This document shows, one piece after another, positions 1 through 5,604 of a stretch of 6,345 nucleotides of DNA (position 1 is the stretch's first letter; each line of letters opens with the position of its first letter). A program made the translations under genes and the position numbers. Under the pieces are notes generated by a model that was not told where the DNA came from, did not search any database, and was given only the letters and a program-made list of their open reading frames with translations. The stretch spans positions 1 to 6,345 of the forward strand of contig JAFQWT010000080.1 in assembly GCA_017407375.1 (NCBI GenBank), given 5' to 3'. Source of the DNA: Clostridia bacterium. Its GTDB lineage: Bacteria; Bacillota; Clostridia; Oscillospirales; CAG-272.

Positions 1-122
1 CCTTTGCGGACGGGGTGCTGCCCCTGATGGAGCGCCTGCGCGCTACGGTGGACGGTATGGAGAAAAAGATGCCCGACGATGTGTGGCCCTATCCCTCCTA
101 TACCGATATGCTGTTTTATTAA
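1..122 (+). CDS. glnN: C-terminal end of type III glutamine synthetase (partial)
   Basis: Only the last 39 codons are present, read from base 3 to the TAA at 120-122; the 5' part lies outside the window. The tail reads VDGMEKKMPDDVWPYPSYTD and then MLFY. It resembles the C-terminus of type III glutamine synthetases (GlnN), where a helix with a conserved R-x-x-V-D precedes a WPxPxYxDxLF ending. GlnN enzymes make glutamine from glutamate, ammonia and ATP in the cytoplasm as large oligomers; they are common in Bacteroidota, Clostridia and cyanobacteria. The call rests on this tail alone, since no catalytic residue is visible. The gene ends in a strong hairpin and converges on the YgjV-family gene. 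The family call is likely, but a distant relative cannot be excluded. Confidence 0.75.
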   Translation, partial: FADGVLPLMERLRATVDGMEKKMPDDVWPYPSYTDMLFY

Positions 123-156
123 AAGCAAAAGCCCCCGCTCGGGGGCTTTTGTTTTT
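121..156. terminator. Bidirectional intrinsic terminator between glnN and the ygjV-like gene
   Basis: A core stem CAAAAGCCCCC (126-136) pairs perfectly with GGGGGCTTTTG (141-151) around the tetraloop GCTC. Flanking A residues (121-124) can pair with T residues (153-156), extending it to about 16 bp with one G-T pair. A T tract follows on each strand (147-156 on plus; the complement of 121-130 on minus), so it can end transcription from both convergent genes. It overlaps the glnN stop codon and sits 3 bases from the stop of the minus-strand gene. Confidence 0.92.
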
Positions 157-158
157 GA

Positions 159-713
159 TCACTCACTTTTTTCCTTACTCTTAAGTCGCGGAAGGACGTC
201 GTAACGGAAAATGCCGACAACAAGCGAGCCGAGGGTAAGGATCTCGCAGACAACGCCCGCGTAGGAGCCGACGAGGAAGTCGTACACCAGCCAACTGGAC
301 GAGGTAAGCAGAATGACGGTGCGGACGATACGCAGGTTCTTGTTGCCGTAGGCGGCGGTGGACAGCACCTTGGCTAAGATGATGACGATGCTCTTGGCGC
401 CCTCCCACGTGAGAAGCCCAAGGACAACGAAGAGCGCGGAAAAAATGAGGACAAAGGTGCGGTTGCTCTTGCCGAGGTGGACGTTTTTGGCGAGAAGGTA
501 GTTGCGCACACAGCCGATGACGTTCATCATAAGCCCCGTGGAGGCGCCGAGAAGAATGAACTGGAGGCCGAAGGCGGTCTCGTTCATCGAGCGCCAGAAC
601 AGTACCTTACCGTGGCTTTTGCACTGGAAGGAGACGACCGAGGCAAGAATTCCGAAAAGACCGAAGATCTCTACGGCGTAGGGATACCATACGGCATCGG
701 TAAAGAGAGGCAT
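159..713 (-). CDS. YgjV-family multi-pass inner membrane protein
   Basis: The protein has 184 residues, close to the 183 of E. coli YgjV. It is hydrophobic throughout, with about five or six membrane segments near residues 14-30, 48-66, 86-101, 106-121, 132-148 and 150-168. It ends in a short basic and acidic cytoplasmic-looking tail (RLKSKEKSE). Family-like features are an early Ser-Phe-x-x-Lys turn (28-32), an Asn-x-Ile-x-x-x-Arg helix (64-70), and a Leu-Arg-x-x-Arg ... Ser-Ser-x-Trp-Leu-x-Tyr-Asp block (127-145) followed by Gly-Ser. The molecular function of the family is not established. The start at 713 has AGGAG (complement of 721-725) 7 bases upstream. The frame stays open to an ATG at 779, but that codon lies upstream of the predicted transcript start near 740. 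The gene is monocistronic and divergent from the DeoR-family regulator, which may control it; that link is inference. Confidence 0.82.
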   Translation of the reverse strand: MPLFTDAVWYPYAVEIFGLFGILASVVSFQCKSHGKVLFWRSMNETAFGLQFILLGASTGLMMNVIGCVRNYLLAKNVHLGKSNRTFVLIFSALFVVLGLLTWEGAKSIVIILAKVLSTAAYGNKNLRIVRTVILLTSSSWLVYDFLVGSYAGVVCEILTLGSLVVGIFRYDVLPRLKSKEKSE

Positions 714-726
714 AGCATTTCTCCTA

Positions 727-754
727 TTGACAAAATTCCTTTTTGCATTATAAT
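727..754 (+). promoter_or_regulatory. Sigma-A type promoter of the DeoR-family gene
   Basis: A perfect -35 TTGACA (727-732) and a perfect -10 TATAAT (749-754) are separated by 16 bases. Transcription should start near 761, giving a leader of about 70 bases before the ATG at 832. The -35 lies just upstream of the ygjV-like gene's ribosome binding site on the other strand. Confidence 0.88.
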
Positions 755-775
755 TATAGCGTGCAAACGTTTCAA
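747..775 (-). promoter_or_regulatory. Sigma-A type promoter of the ygjV-like gene
   Basis: On the minus strand, TTGAAA (complement of 770-775) lies 17 bases from TATAAT (complement of 747-752). Predicted start is near 740, leaving a leader of about 27 bases before the ATG at 713. A second minus-strand TATAAT (753-758) is only 11 bases from this -35 and is probably not the one used. The -10 overlaps that of the plus-strand promoter at 749-754, so both promoters cannot be occupied by polymerase at once. Confidence 0.78.
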
Positions 776-806
776 ACACAAGAGATGTTCGAAATGTTTA
801 TAAATG
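765..806. promoter_or_regulatory. Candidate operator sites for the DeoR-family regulator
   Basis: Two related sites lie 27 bases apart: AAACGTTTCAAA (765-776, centred on the palindrome AAACGTTT) and AAATGTTTATAA (792-803), matching at 9 of 12 positions. Between them, ATGTTCGAAA (785-794) resembles the ATGTTCG half-site of GlpR, a DeoR-family repressor. The first site overlaps the -35 of the minus promoter and the start region of the plus transcript, where a bound repressor could block both genes. The repeats are visible in the sequence; the assignment as operators is inference. Confidence 0.4.
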
Positions 807-831
807 AACTTTTAAGCGAACGGAGAGGGCT

Positions 832-1524
832 ATGAAGCTGACGGGACGAAAGAAGGAGATCTTTGACCTTTTGTGCGAAAAAAAGAGGGCCTCGGTCGGC
901 TTTCTGGCGGGGACGCTCTACGTCTCCGAGATGACGATCCGCCGTGACCTTGCCGAAATGGAGAGACAGGGCTTTTTGCGGCGCTACCGCGGCGGCGCCG
1001 TACTGACACCGCCGAAGGAGGGCTTGCCCGTCTCCGAGCGGCACTACCTTGAGGAGGAGGAAAAGCGGGCGCTGGCGCTGCGTGCGGCCGCCCTGCTTTC
1101 GGACGGGCTCTCGGTCTTTATCGACAGCTCCTCGACCGCGCAGTATCTTTTGCCGCACATCAAAAAGCACGAGGGGATCCGCGTGATCACCAACTCCGTG
1201 GCGGCGCTCCTTGCCGCCGAGAAGCTGAACATTCCCTGCCTTCTGATCGGGGGCGACTACTACGGGCGCGATATGTGCCTTGTCGGCACGTTGGCCGAGC
1301 GGTACGCCCTGGATCTCAACGTTGACGTCGCCTTTTTCTCAGCGCAGGGGATCTCGGAGGACGGGATCATCTCGGACAACAGCCCCGAGCAGGGGGGCGT
1401 GCGCCTGGCCGTGATGAAGAACGCGCGGCGCTCTGTCTTTCTCTTTGAGCGCGGCAAGCTCGGGAAAAAATACCTCTACACGCTCTGCCGCGCCGACGAG
1501 GTCGAGCTGATGCTGGCCGAGTGA
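832..1524 (+). CDS. DeoR/GlpR-family transcriptional regulator
   Basis: The protein has 230 residues, slightly short of the usual 250 or so. Residues 4-58 form the N-terminal winged helix-turn-helix, with the family signature in the recognition helix and wing (VSEMTIRRDL at 31-40, then GFLRRYRGGAV at 47-57). Residues 75-228 form the DeoR C-terminal sensor domain of the ribose-5-phosphate-isomerase-like fold, with D98-SSST, the strand VITNS (118-122), IGG (139-141) and the GIS-x-x-G turn (173-178). Members usually sense a phosphorylated sugar and repress sugar-use genes; the ligand here cannot be read. The usual Asp-Ser-Ser-Lys-Phe-Gly motif is ERGKLG (206-211), keeping the Lys but not the Asp and Ser. 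The start is supported by GGAGAGGG (822-829). No sugar-metabolism gene is adjacent, so autoregulation or control of the divergent ygjV-like gene are the local options. Confidence 0.92.
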   Translation: MKLTGRKKEIFDLLCEKKRASVGFLAGTLYVSEMTIRRDLAEMERQGFLRRYRGGAVLTPPKEGLPVSERHYLEEEEKRALALRAAALLSDGLSVFIDSSSTAQYLLPHIKKHEGIRVITNSVAALLAAEKLNIPCLLIGGDYYGRDMCLVGTLAERYALDLNVDVAFFSAQGISEDGIISDNSPEQGGVRLAVMKNARRSVFLFERGKLGKKYLYTLCRADEVELMLAE

Positions 1525-1534
1525 GGCGTTCCTT

Positions 1535-1566
1535 AAAAAAACCACCCGCGAGGCGGGTGGTTTTTT
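1535..1566. terminator. Bidirectional intrinsic terminator between the DeoR-family gene and leuS
   Basis: CCACCCGC (1542-1549) pairs perfectly with GCGGGTGG (1553-1560) around a GAG loop. Runs of A (1535-1541) and T (1561-1566) flank it and give a U tract on either strand. It lies 10 bases after the regulator's stop and one base from the leuS stop, so it serves both convergent genes. Confidence 0.92.
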
Positions 1567-1567
1567 A

Positions 1568-3970
1568 TTATTTCACAACGATGTTGACGATCTTATTGGG
1601 AACGGCGATCTCCTTGACGATTGTCTTACCCGCGATCGCCTCGGCGACCTTCGGGAGGGCCTTGGCGGCGGCGATGGCGTCCTCACGCGCCGCGTTCAGG
1701 GGAAGGGTGATGACGTCACGGAGCTTGCCGTTGATCTGGACGGCGATCTCCACGCTCGCGTCCACCGTCTTGGCCTCATCGTAGGTGGGCCAGGGCGAGA
1801 GCGAAAGCAGGGTGGTATTGCCAAGCTTTTCGTTGATCTCCTCCGCAAGGTGCGGAGCCACGGGGCAAAGGAGCGAGACGTAGGTAAGCAGCTCATCCCT
1901 TGTCAGGGTGCCGACCTCGTAGATCTTGTTGAGAAGCTCCATCAAGGCGGCGATGGCGGTGTTGAACTTCATCTCCTCAAAGTCGGAGGACACCTTTTTG
2001 ACCGTCTTGTGGAAGGCGCTCTCAAGGGCGGGGGTCACGCCCTCCCCCTTGGCCATCTCGTAAAGCTCCGAGACGCGCTCAAGGAAGCGCTTGCAGCCAC
2101 GGACCGAGTTCTCGTTCCACGGGGCTGCCGAGGCGTAATCGCCCATAAAGAGGACGTAGGTGCGGAGGACGTCGGCGCCGTACTCGTTGACAATGTCAAG
2201 AGGATCGACGACGTTGCCACGGGATTTCGACATCTTGTCGCCGTCGGGGCCGAGGATGAGGCCCTGGGCGGTACGCTTAGCGTAGGGCTCCGCGGTGGGC
2301 ACGGCGCCGATATCGTAGAGGAAGCTGTGCCAGAAGCGCGAGTAGATCATATGGCGCGTAACGTGCTCCATACCGCCATCGTACCAGTCCACGGGCAGCC
2401 AGTACGAGAGCTTCTCGGGGTCGGCCAGTGCCTCGGTGTTCTTGGGATCGATATAGCGGAGGAAGTACCACGAGGAGCCGGCCCACTGGGGCATCGTATC
2501 GGTCTCGCGGCGGGCGGCCTTGCCGCAGCGCGGGCAGGTGCAGTTGACGAACGCCTCGATCTTGGCAAGGGGAGACTCGCCACCCTCACCCGGCTCAAAG
2601 TTCTGGACGGCGGGCAGGCGGAGGGGAAGCTCCTCGTAGGGCACGGGAACCATGCCGCAGTCGGGGCAATGGACGATCGGGATCGGCTCACCCCAATAGC
2701 GCTGACGGTTGAAGGCCCAGTCCTTCATCTTATACTGGACACCGCCCTCGCCAACGCCCAGCTTCTCTAGCTCCTCGATCATACGGGCGATGGAGGAGGC
2801 CTTGTCACGGTAGCCGTTAAGGAAGCCGGAGTTGACCATTTCCCCGTCACCCGTGTAGGCGGCCGTGGCAATGTCACCGCCCTTGATGACCTCAATGATG
2901 TCAATGCCGAACTTCTTGGCAAAGTCGTAGTCGCGCTCATCGTGCGCGGGCACGGCCATGATGGCGCCCGTGCCGTAGCCCATCATAACGTAGTCGGCAA
3001 TGTAGACGGGGATCTCCTTGCCCGAGATGGGGTTCTTGGCGGTAAAGCCCTCAAGGCGCACGCCCGTCTTTTCCTTGACGAGCTGGGTGCGCTCAAACTC
3101 GGTCTTCTTGGCGCAGGCCTCACGGTAGGCAAGGACCTCGTCCATATTTTTGATGCTGGCGGCGTACTTATCGATGTAGGGATGCTCGGGCGCCACGACC
3201 ATAAAGGTGACACCAAAGAGGGTGTCGGGGCGCGTGGTGTAGATGCGGAGCGTGTCCTCCTTACCCGCAAGGGCAAAGTTCACGAAGGCACCCGTCGATT
3301 TGCCGATCCAGTTGATCTGCTGCTGACGGACGTTCGGCAGGTAGTCGACCGTGTCGAGACCCGCGAGGAGCTTTTCGGCATAGCGCGTGATGCGCAGGTA
3401 CCAGACGTCCTTCGACTTCTGGACAACGTCACTCTTACAGATGTCGCACTTGCCGCCCTGGCTATCCTCGTTCGAGAGGACGACCTTGCAGGACGGGCAG
3501 TAATTGACCAGCGCCTGATCGCGGAAGACAAGGCCGGCATCAAACATCTTGAGGAAGATCCACTGCGTCCACTTGTAGTAGTCCTCCTCGGTGGTATCGA
3601 CAACGCGCGTCCAGTCGAACGAGAAGCCAACGCTCTTGAGCTGATCGGTAAAGCGGGTGATGTTGTTGTCGGTCACCTTACGCGGATGCGTGCCCGTTTT
3701 GATCGCGTAGTTCTCGGTCGGCAGCCCAAAGGCGTCAAACCCGATCGGGAAAAGGACGTTATAGCCCTGCATGCGGCGCTTGCGGCTGATGACCTCAAGA
3801 CCCGAATACGCCTTGATGTGACCAACGTGCATACCGGCGCCGCTGGGGTAGGGAAACTCCACAAGTCCGTAGAACTTGGGCTTTTCACTGCTGTCATGGG
3901 CGAGGAAGGCCCCCTCGCGCTCCCAACGTGCTTGCCACTTTTTTTCGGTGGCGGAGAAATCGTACTTCAT
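1568..3970 (-). CDS. leuS: Leucyl-tRNA synthetase
   Basis: This cytoplasmic class Ia synthetase of 800 residues charges tRNA-Leu with leucine using ATP; the Bacillus enzyme is of similar length. The Rossmann fold starts with FPYPSG (39-44) and the HIGH motif is HVGH (48-51). A zinc-type knuckle has cysteines 158, 161, 175 and 178; further CxxC pairs lie at 435/438 and 479/482. The CP1 editing domain (about 225-415) has the threonine-rich TTRPDT (245-250) and GYGTGAIMAVPAHDERD (331-347). D344 and D347 correspond to the conserved editing aspartates, so proofreading should be intact. The catalytic GGMEH (532-536) and KMSKS (579-583) follow, then the anticodon-binding helices (about 620-735) and a small C-terminal domain with IAVQINGKLR (742-751). 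The start at 3970 has AAAAGGGG (complement of 3976-3983) 5 bases upstream. An in-frame ATG at 4021 abuts the -10 box and is excluded. The gene is monocistronic; no frameshift or missing catalytic residue is seen. Confidence 0.98.
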   Translation of the reverse strand: MKYDFSATEKKWQARWEREGAFLAHDSSEKPKFYGLVEFPYPSGAGMHVGHIKAYSGLEVISRKRRMQGYNVLFPIGFDAFGLPTENYAIKTGTHPRKVTDNNITRFTDQLKSVGFSFDWTRVVDTTEEDYYKWTQWIFLKMFDAGLVFRDQALVNYCPSCKVVLSNEDSQGGKCDICKSDVVQKSKDVWYLRITRYAEKLLAGLDTVDYLPNVRQQQINWIGKSTGAFVNFALAGKEDTLRIYTTRPDTLFGVTFMVVAPEHPYIDKYAASIKNMDEVLAYREACAKKTEFERTQLVKEKTGVRLEGFTAKNPISGKEIPVYIADYVMMGYGTGAIMAVPAHDERDYDFAKKFGIDIIEVIKGGDIATAAYTGDGEMVNSGFLNGYRDKASSIARMIEELEKLGVGEGGVQYKMKDWAFNRQRYWGEPIPIVHCPDCGMVPVPYEELPLRLPAVQNFEPGEGGESPLAKIEAFVNCTCPRCGKAARRETDTMPQWAGSSWYFLRYIDPKNTEALADPEKLSYWLPVDWYDGGMEHVTRHMIYSRFWHSFLYDIGAVPTAEPYAKRTAQGLILGPDGDKMSKSRGNVVDPLDIVNEYGADVLRTYVLFMGDYASAAPWNENSVRGCKRFLERVSELYEMAKGEGVTPALESAFHKTVKKVSSDFEEMKFNTAIAALMELLNKIYEVGTLTRDELLTYVSLLCPVAPHLAEEINEKLGNTTLLSLSPWPTYDEAKTVDASVEIAVQINGKLRDVITLPLNAAREDAIAAAKALPKVAEAIAGKTIVKEIAVPNKIVNIVVK

Positions 3971-3997
3971 ACTAACCCCTTTTGCCTTGCGGCAGTA

Positions 3998-4015
3998 ATA
4001 TACTAAATATACTAA
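3998..4015. repeat. leuS: Two tandem copies of a 9-bp repeat in the leuS leader
   Basis: ATATACTAA occurs twice head-to-tail (3998-4006 and 4007-4015). A third partial copy, ATACTAA, lies at 3969-3975, over the leuS start codon. The array lies at the predicted leuS transcript start and first leader bases. It may be an operator, a start-site element or chance in AT-rich DNA. Confidence 0.5.
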
Positions 4016-4021
4016 TTTCAT

Positions 4022-4049
4022 ATTATAGCATATTTTTAATTAAAGTCAA
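4022..4049 (-). promoter_or_regulatory. leuS: Sigma-A type promoter of leuS
   Basis: On the minus strand, TTGACT (complement of 4044-4049) and TATAAT (complement of 4022-4027) are 16 bases apart. The start is expected near 4015, giving a leader of about 45 bases before the ATG at 3970. This is too short for a T-box riboswitch, the usual control of synthetase genes in many Firmicutes. Confidence 0.85.
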
Positions 4050-4061
4050 GACACCGCGCCG

Positions 4062-4098
4062 AAAAAGAGAAAAAGCAGAGGGGCCGGCGGGCGCCCTC
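4062..4098 (-). terminator. Possible minus-strand terminator upstream of the leuS promoter
   Basis: Read on the minus strand, GAGGG (4098-4094) pairs with CCCTC (4082-4078) around an 11-base GC-rich loop. It is followed by TGC and two T5 tracts (4074-4070 and 4066-4062). The stem is only 5 bp, so this is a weak intrinsic terminator at best. If real, it would stop antisense transcripts coming from the tsaD side before they reach leuS. Confidence 0.35.
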
Positions 4099-4112
4099 GG
4101 AAAAGATTTGTC

Positions 4113-4141
4113 TTGACGGGGGCGCGCGTTTGTATTATAAT
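4113..4141 (+). promoter_or_regulatory. tsaD: Sigma-A type promoter of tsaD
   Basis: TTGACG (4113-4118) and a perfect TATAAT (4136-4141) are 17 bases apart. The start should be near 4148, giving an unusually long leader of about 260 bases before the tsaD ATG at 4408. No better promoter was seen closer to tsaD. Confidence 0.85.
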
Positions 4142-4166
4142 ATAGAGTGGTTTAATGCCCCCACCC

Positions 4167-4213
4167 GCCGCGGCCGTGCCCGCGGCCACGGGAAAAGGCG
4201 CGCCGAGGCGCGC
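4167..4213 (+). other. GC-rich hairpins in the tsaD leader
   Basis: GCCGCGG (4167-4173) can pair with CCGCGGC (4180-4186) around a 6-base loop. An alternative, CCGTG (4174-4178) with CACGG (4187-4191), excludes it. A second hairpin pairs GCGCGC (4198-4203) with GCGCGC (4208-4213) around CGAG. No T tract follows, so they are not ordinary terminators. Downstream, TTTTTGCAAAAA (4261-4272) is a palindrome whose right arm GCAAAAA could instead pair with TTTTTGC (4290-4296). I recognise no known riboswitch class here. Confidence 0.4.
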
Positions 4214-4305
4214 GGGCGCCTGTCGCTTTGGGGGTTGCCGACTGTAAAGTATTTTTGTCATTTTTGCAAAAAACGGCCGCCGCATCTGCTTTTTGCGGGA
4301 GGACC

Positions 4306-4389
4306 GCGGGTGCCTTCCGTGGGGAGTGCCGCGGGTGCCTTCCGCGGGGAGTGCCGCAGGTGCCTTCCGTGGGGAGTGCCGCGGGTGCC
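4306..4389. repeat. 25-nt tandem repeat array, about 3.4 copies
   Basis: Three full 25-base units lie at 4306-4330, 4331-4355 and 4356-4380, and a 9-base partial fourth at 4381-4389. Each begins GCGGGTGCC (GCAGGTGCC in unit 3) and ends GGGGAGTGCC. Unit 2 differs from unit 1 by one T-to-C change and unit 3 by one G-to-A change. There are no spacers, so this is a minisatellite-like array and not CRISPR. It ends 7 bases before the tsaD ribosome binding site. The unit is not a multiple of 3, which argues against a coding role. Confidence 0.93.
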
Positions 4390-4407
4390 GTTTTCAAAGG
4401 GGAAGCC

Positions 4408-5505
4408 ATGTATCTTTTGTCTATTGAAAGCTCCTGTGACGAGACGGCCGCCGCCGTGGTCCGTGCCGAGGACGGGCGCCTTACCGTCCTTAGCGACGTT
4501 GTGGCCTCACAGGTGGATACCCACCGCCTTTTTGGGGGCGTGGTGCCCGAGATCGCCTCGCGCGCCCATGCCGAGGTCATCTCCTCGGTCACCTATCGCG
4601 CACTCAGCGAGAGCGGTGTGCGGCTTTCCGACGTTGATGCCGTGGCGGTGACCGACCATCCGGGGCTCATCGGGGCGCTGCTTGTCGGTGTGAATTTTGC
4701 AAAATCCCTGGCCTACTCCCATGGGATCCCGCTGGTGGCCGTTGACCACATCAAGGGGCATATTGCCGCCGCGTATTACGATAAGGAGCCGCCAAAGCCC
4801 CCTTTTCTTTCCTTTGTGGTATCGGGGGGACACACCGCCATTTACCACGTGAGGGACTACACCGACGTTCTCCTGATCGGCGGGACGCGGGACGATGCGA
4901 TGGGTGAGGCCTTTGATAAGGTAGGGCGCCTTCTGGGGCTTCCCTATCCTGCGGGCGCGGGCTTTGACGCCCTGGCGACCGAGGGCTTTTTTGCCGCGGT
5001 GGGACAGCCGGTGCCCGAGGGCGCAGACGGGGAGCACCCCGCCACCGTGAGCGCCGCCCGCCGTTTTCCGAAAACCGAGGCGGCCAAGGAGCTTGCCCTG
5101 CCGACGCCCGCCCTTCCGCAGGGGACGCTTGACTTTTCCTTCTCGGGCCCCAAGACGGCCGCCGTCAACCTCCTCCACCGCTACGAGCAGGTGGGAAAGC
5201 GGCCTGACCGAGCCCTCTTTGCCGCGGCCTACACGCACACCGTGACCGAGGCCGCCGCCAAAAAGCTTTCGGAGGCGATGGACCGTTACCCCGGCCTTCC
5301 CCTGGTGCTGGCGGGGGGCGTGGCGGCCAACTCCCACCTGCGGGCAGCGCTCTCGTCGCTCAGCCGGGAGCGGGGCGTGCGCCTGGTGATCCCGCCGCGC
5401 TCTCTCTGCGGGGACAACGGTGCGATGATCGCCGCGCAGGGGTACTACGAATTTTTGGCGGGGCACCGCGCGGAGGCCGACCTCAACGCCTCCGCCCTTG
5501 ACTGA
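4408..5505 (+). CDS. tsaD: tRNA t6A37 threonylcarbamoyltransferase TsaD
   Basis: TsaD transfers threonylcarbamoyl from threonylcarbamoyl-AMP to A37 of ANN-decoding tRNAs, working with TsaB and TsaE in the cytoplasm. This 365-residue protein of the ASKHA fold has the N-terminal ESSCDET (7-13), the metal-binding pair H114 and H118 in DHIKGH, VSGGHT (138-143), GEAFDKVGRLLGL (166-178), DFSFSG (242-247), LAGGVAANSHLR (301-312) and GDNGAMIA (335-342) with metal ligand D336. It is about 25-30 residues longer than typical members (E. coli 337), the excess lying at about 196-238. Three positions look atypical: PYPAG for PYPGG at 183, SGPKT for SGLKT at 248, and CGDN for CTDN at 335. AAAGGGGA (4396-4403) supports the ATG at 4408. 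The frame stays open to a TTG at 4228, but that extension would translate the repeat array. The usual tsaE-tsaB-rimI partners are not adjacent; the gene has its own promoter. Confidence 0.96.
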   Translation: MYLLSIESSCDETAAAVVRAEDGRLTVLSDVVASQVDTHRLFGGVVPEIASRAHAEVISSVTYRALSESGVRLSDVDAVAVTDHPGLIGALLVGVNFAKSLAYSHGIPLVAVDHIKGHIAAAYYDKEPPKPPFLSFVVSGGHTAIYHVRDYTDVLLIGGTRDDAMGEAFDKVGRLLGLPYPAGAGFDALATEGFFAAVGQPVPEGADGEHPATVSAARRFPKTEAAKELALPTPALPQGTLDFSFSGPKTAAVNLLHRYEQVGKRPDRALFAAAYTHTVTEAAAKKLSEAMDRYPGLPLVLAGGVAANSHLRAALSSLSRERGVRLVIPPRSLCGDNGAMIAAQGYYEFLAGHRAEADLNASALD

Positions 5506-5520
5506 CCTTTATCGGGAGAT

Positions 5521-5557
5521 ACCGAGAAAATGCGCGTTTTTTCGCCGTGGTCTCGGT
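5521..5557. other. Hairpin in the tsaD to DnaD-gene gap
   Basis: ACCGAGA (5521-5527) pairs with TCTCGGT (5551-5557). Inside the 23-base loop, GCG (5534-5536) can pair with CGC (5543-5545) around six T residues. No T tract follows the main stem, so it is not a canonical terminator. It may be an RNA processing or stability element, or a weak tsaD terminator. Confidence 0.35.
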
Positions 5558-5604
5558 GGAAAACCCGGTTGAAACTGTGAAAAACTCAGAATGGAATTGA
5601 CCGT

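Noticed and set aside
714..779. N-terminal extension of the ygjV-like protein to the ATG at 779
   Set aside because: The ATG at 713 has a good AGGAG site, gives the normal family length, and 779 lies upstream of the predicted transcript start.
1850..4006. Long plus-strand open frames antisense to leuS (1850-2770 and 2942-4006)
   Set aside because: They are shadows of leuS created by its GC-rich codon use, with low-complexity products and no recognisable domains.
3971..4021. 17-residue N-terminal extension of LeuRS
   Set aside because: The ATG at 4021 directly abuts the -10 box at 4022-4027, so it would not be transcribed. The 3970 start has a strong ribosome binding site.
3971..4021. T-box riboswitch controlling leuS
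   Set aside because: The leader is only about 45 bases, has no terminator hairpin, and has no room for a T-box core.
4306..4389. CRISPR array
   Set aside because: The units are directly adjacent with no unique spacers, and no cas gene is present.
4228..4407. 60-residue N-terminal extension of TsaD from a TTG codon
   Set aside because: It would translate the tandem repeat, matches nothing at a TsaD N-terminus, and lacks a clear ribosome binding site; MYLLSIESSCDET is the normal beginning.
4046..4592. Minus-strand open frames across the leuS-tsaD gap and the 5' part of tsaD
   Set aside because: Composition is driven by GC and the repeats; they overlap promoters and a real gene and show no domain.
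5569..5604. Promoter for the DnaD gene (TTGAAA at 5569, TGGAAT at 5592) and a DnaA-box-like TGTGAAAAA at 5577
   Set aside because: The -10 is poor and would place the transcript start on the start codon. A single 7-of-9 DnaA-box match is not meaningful.
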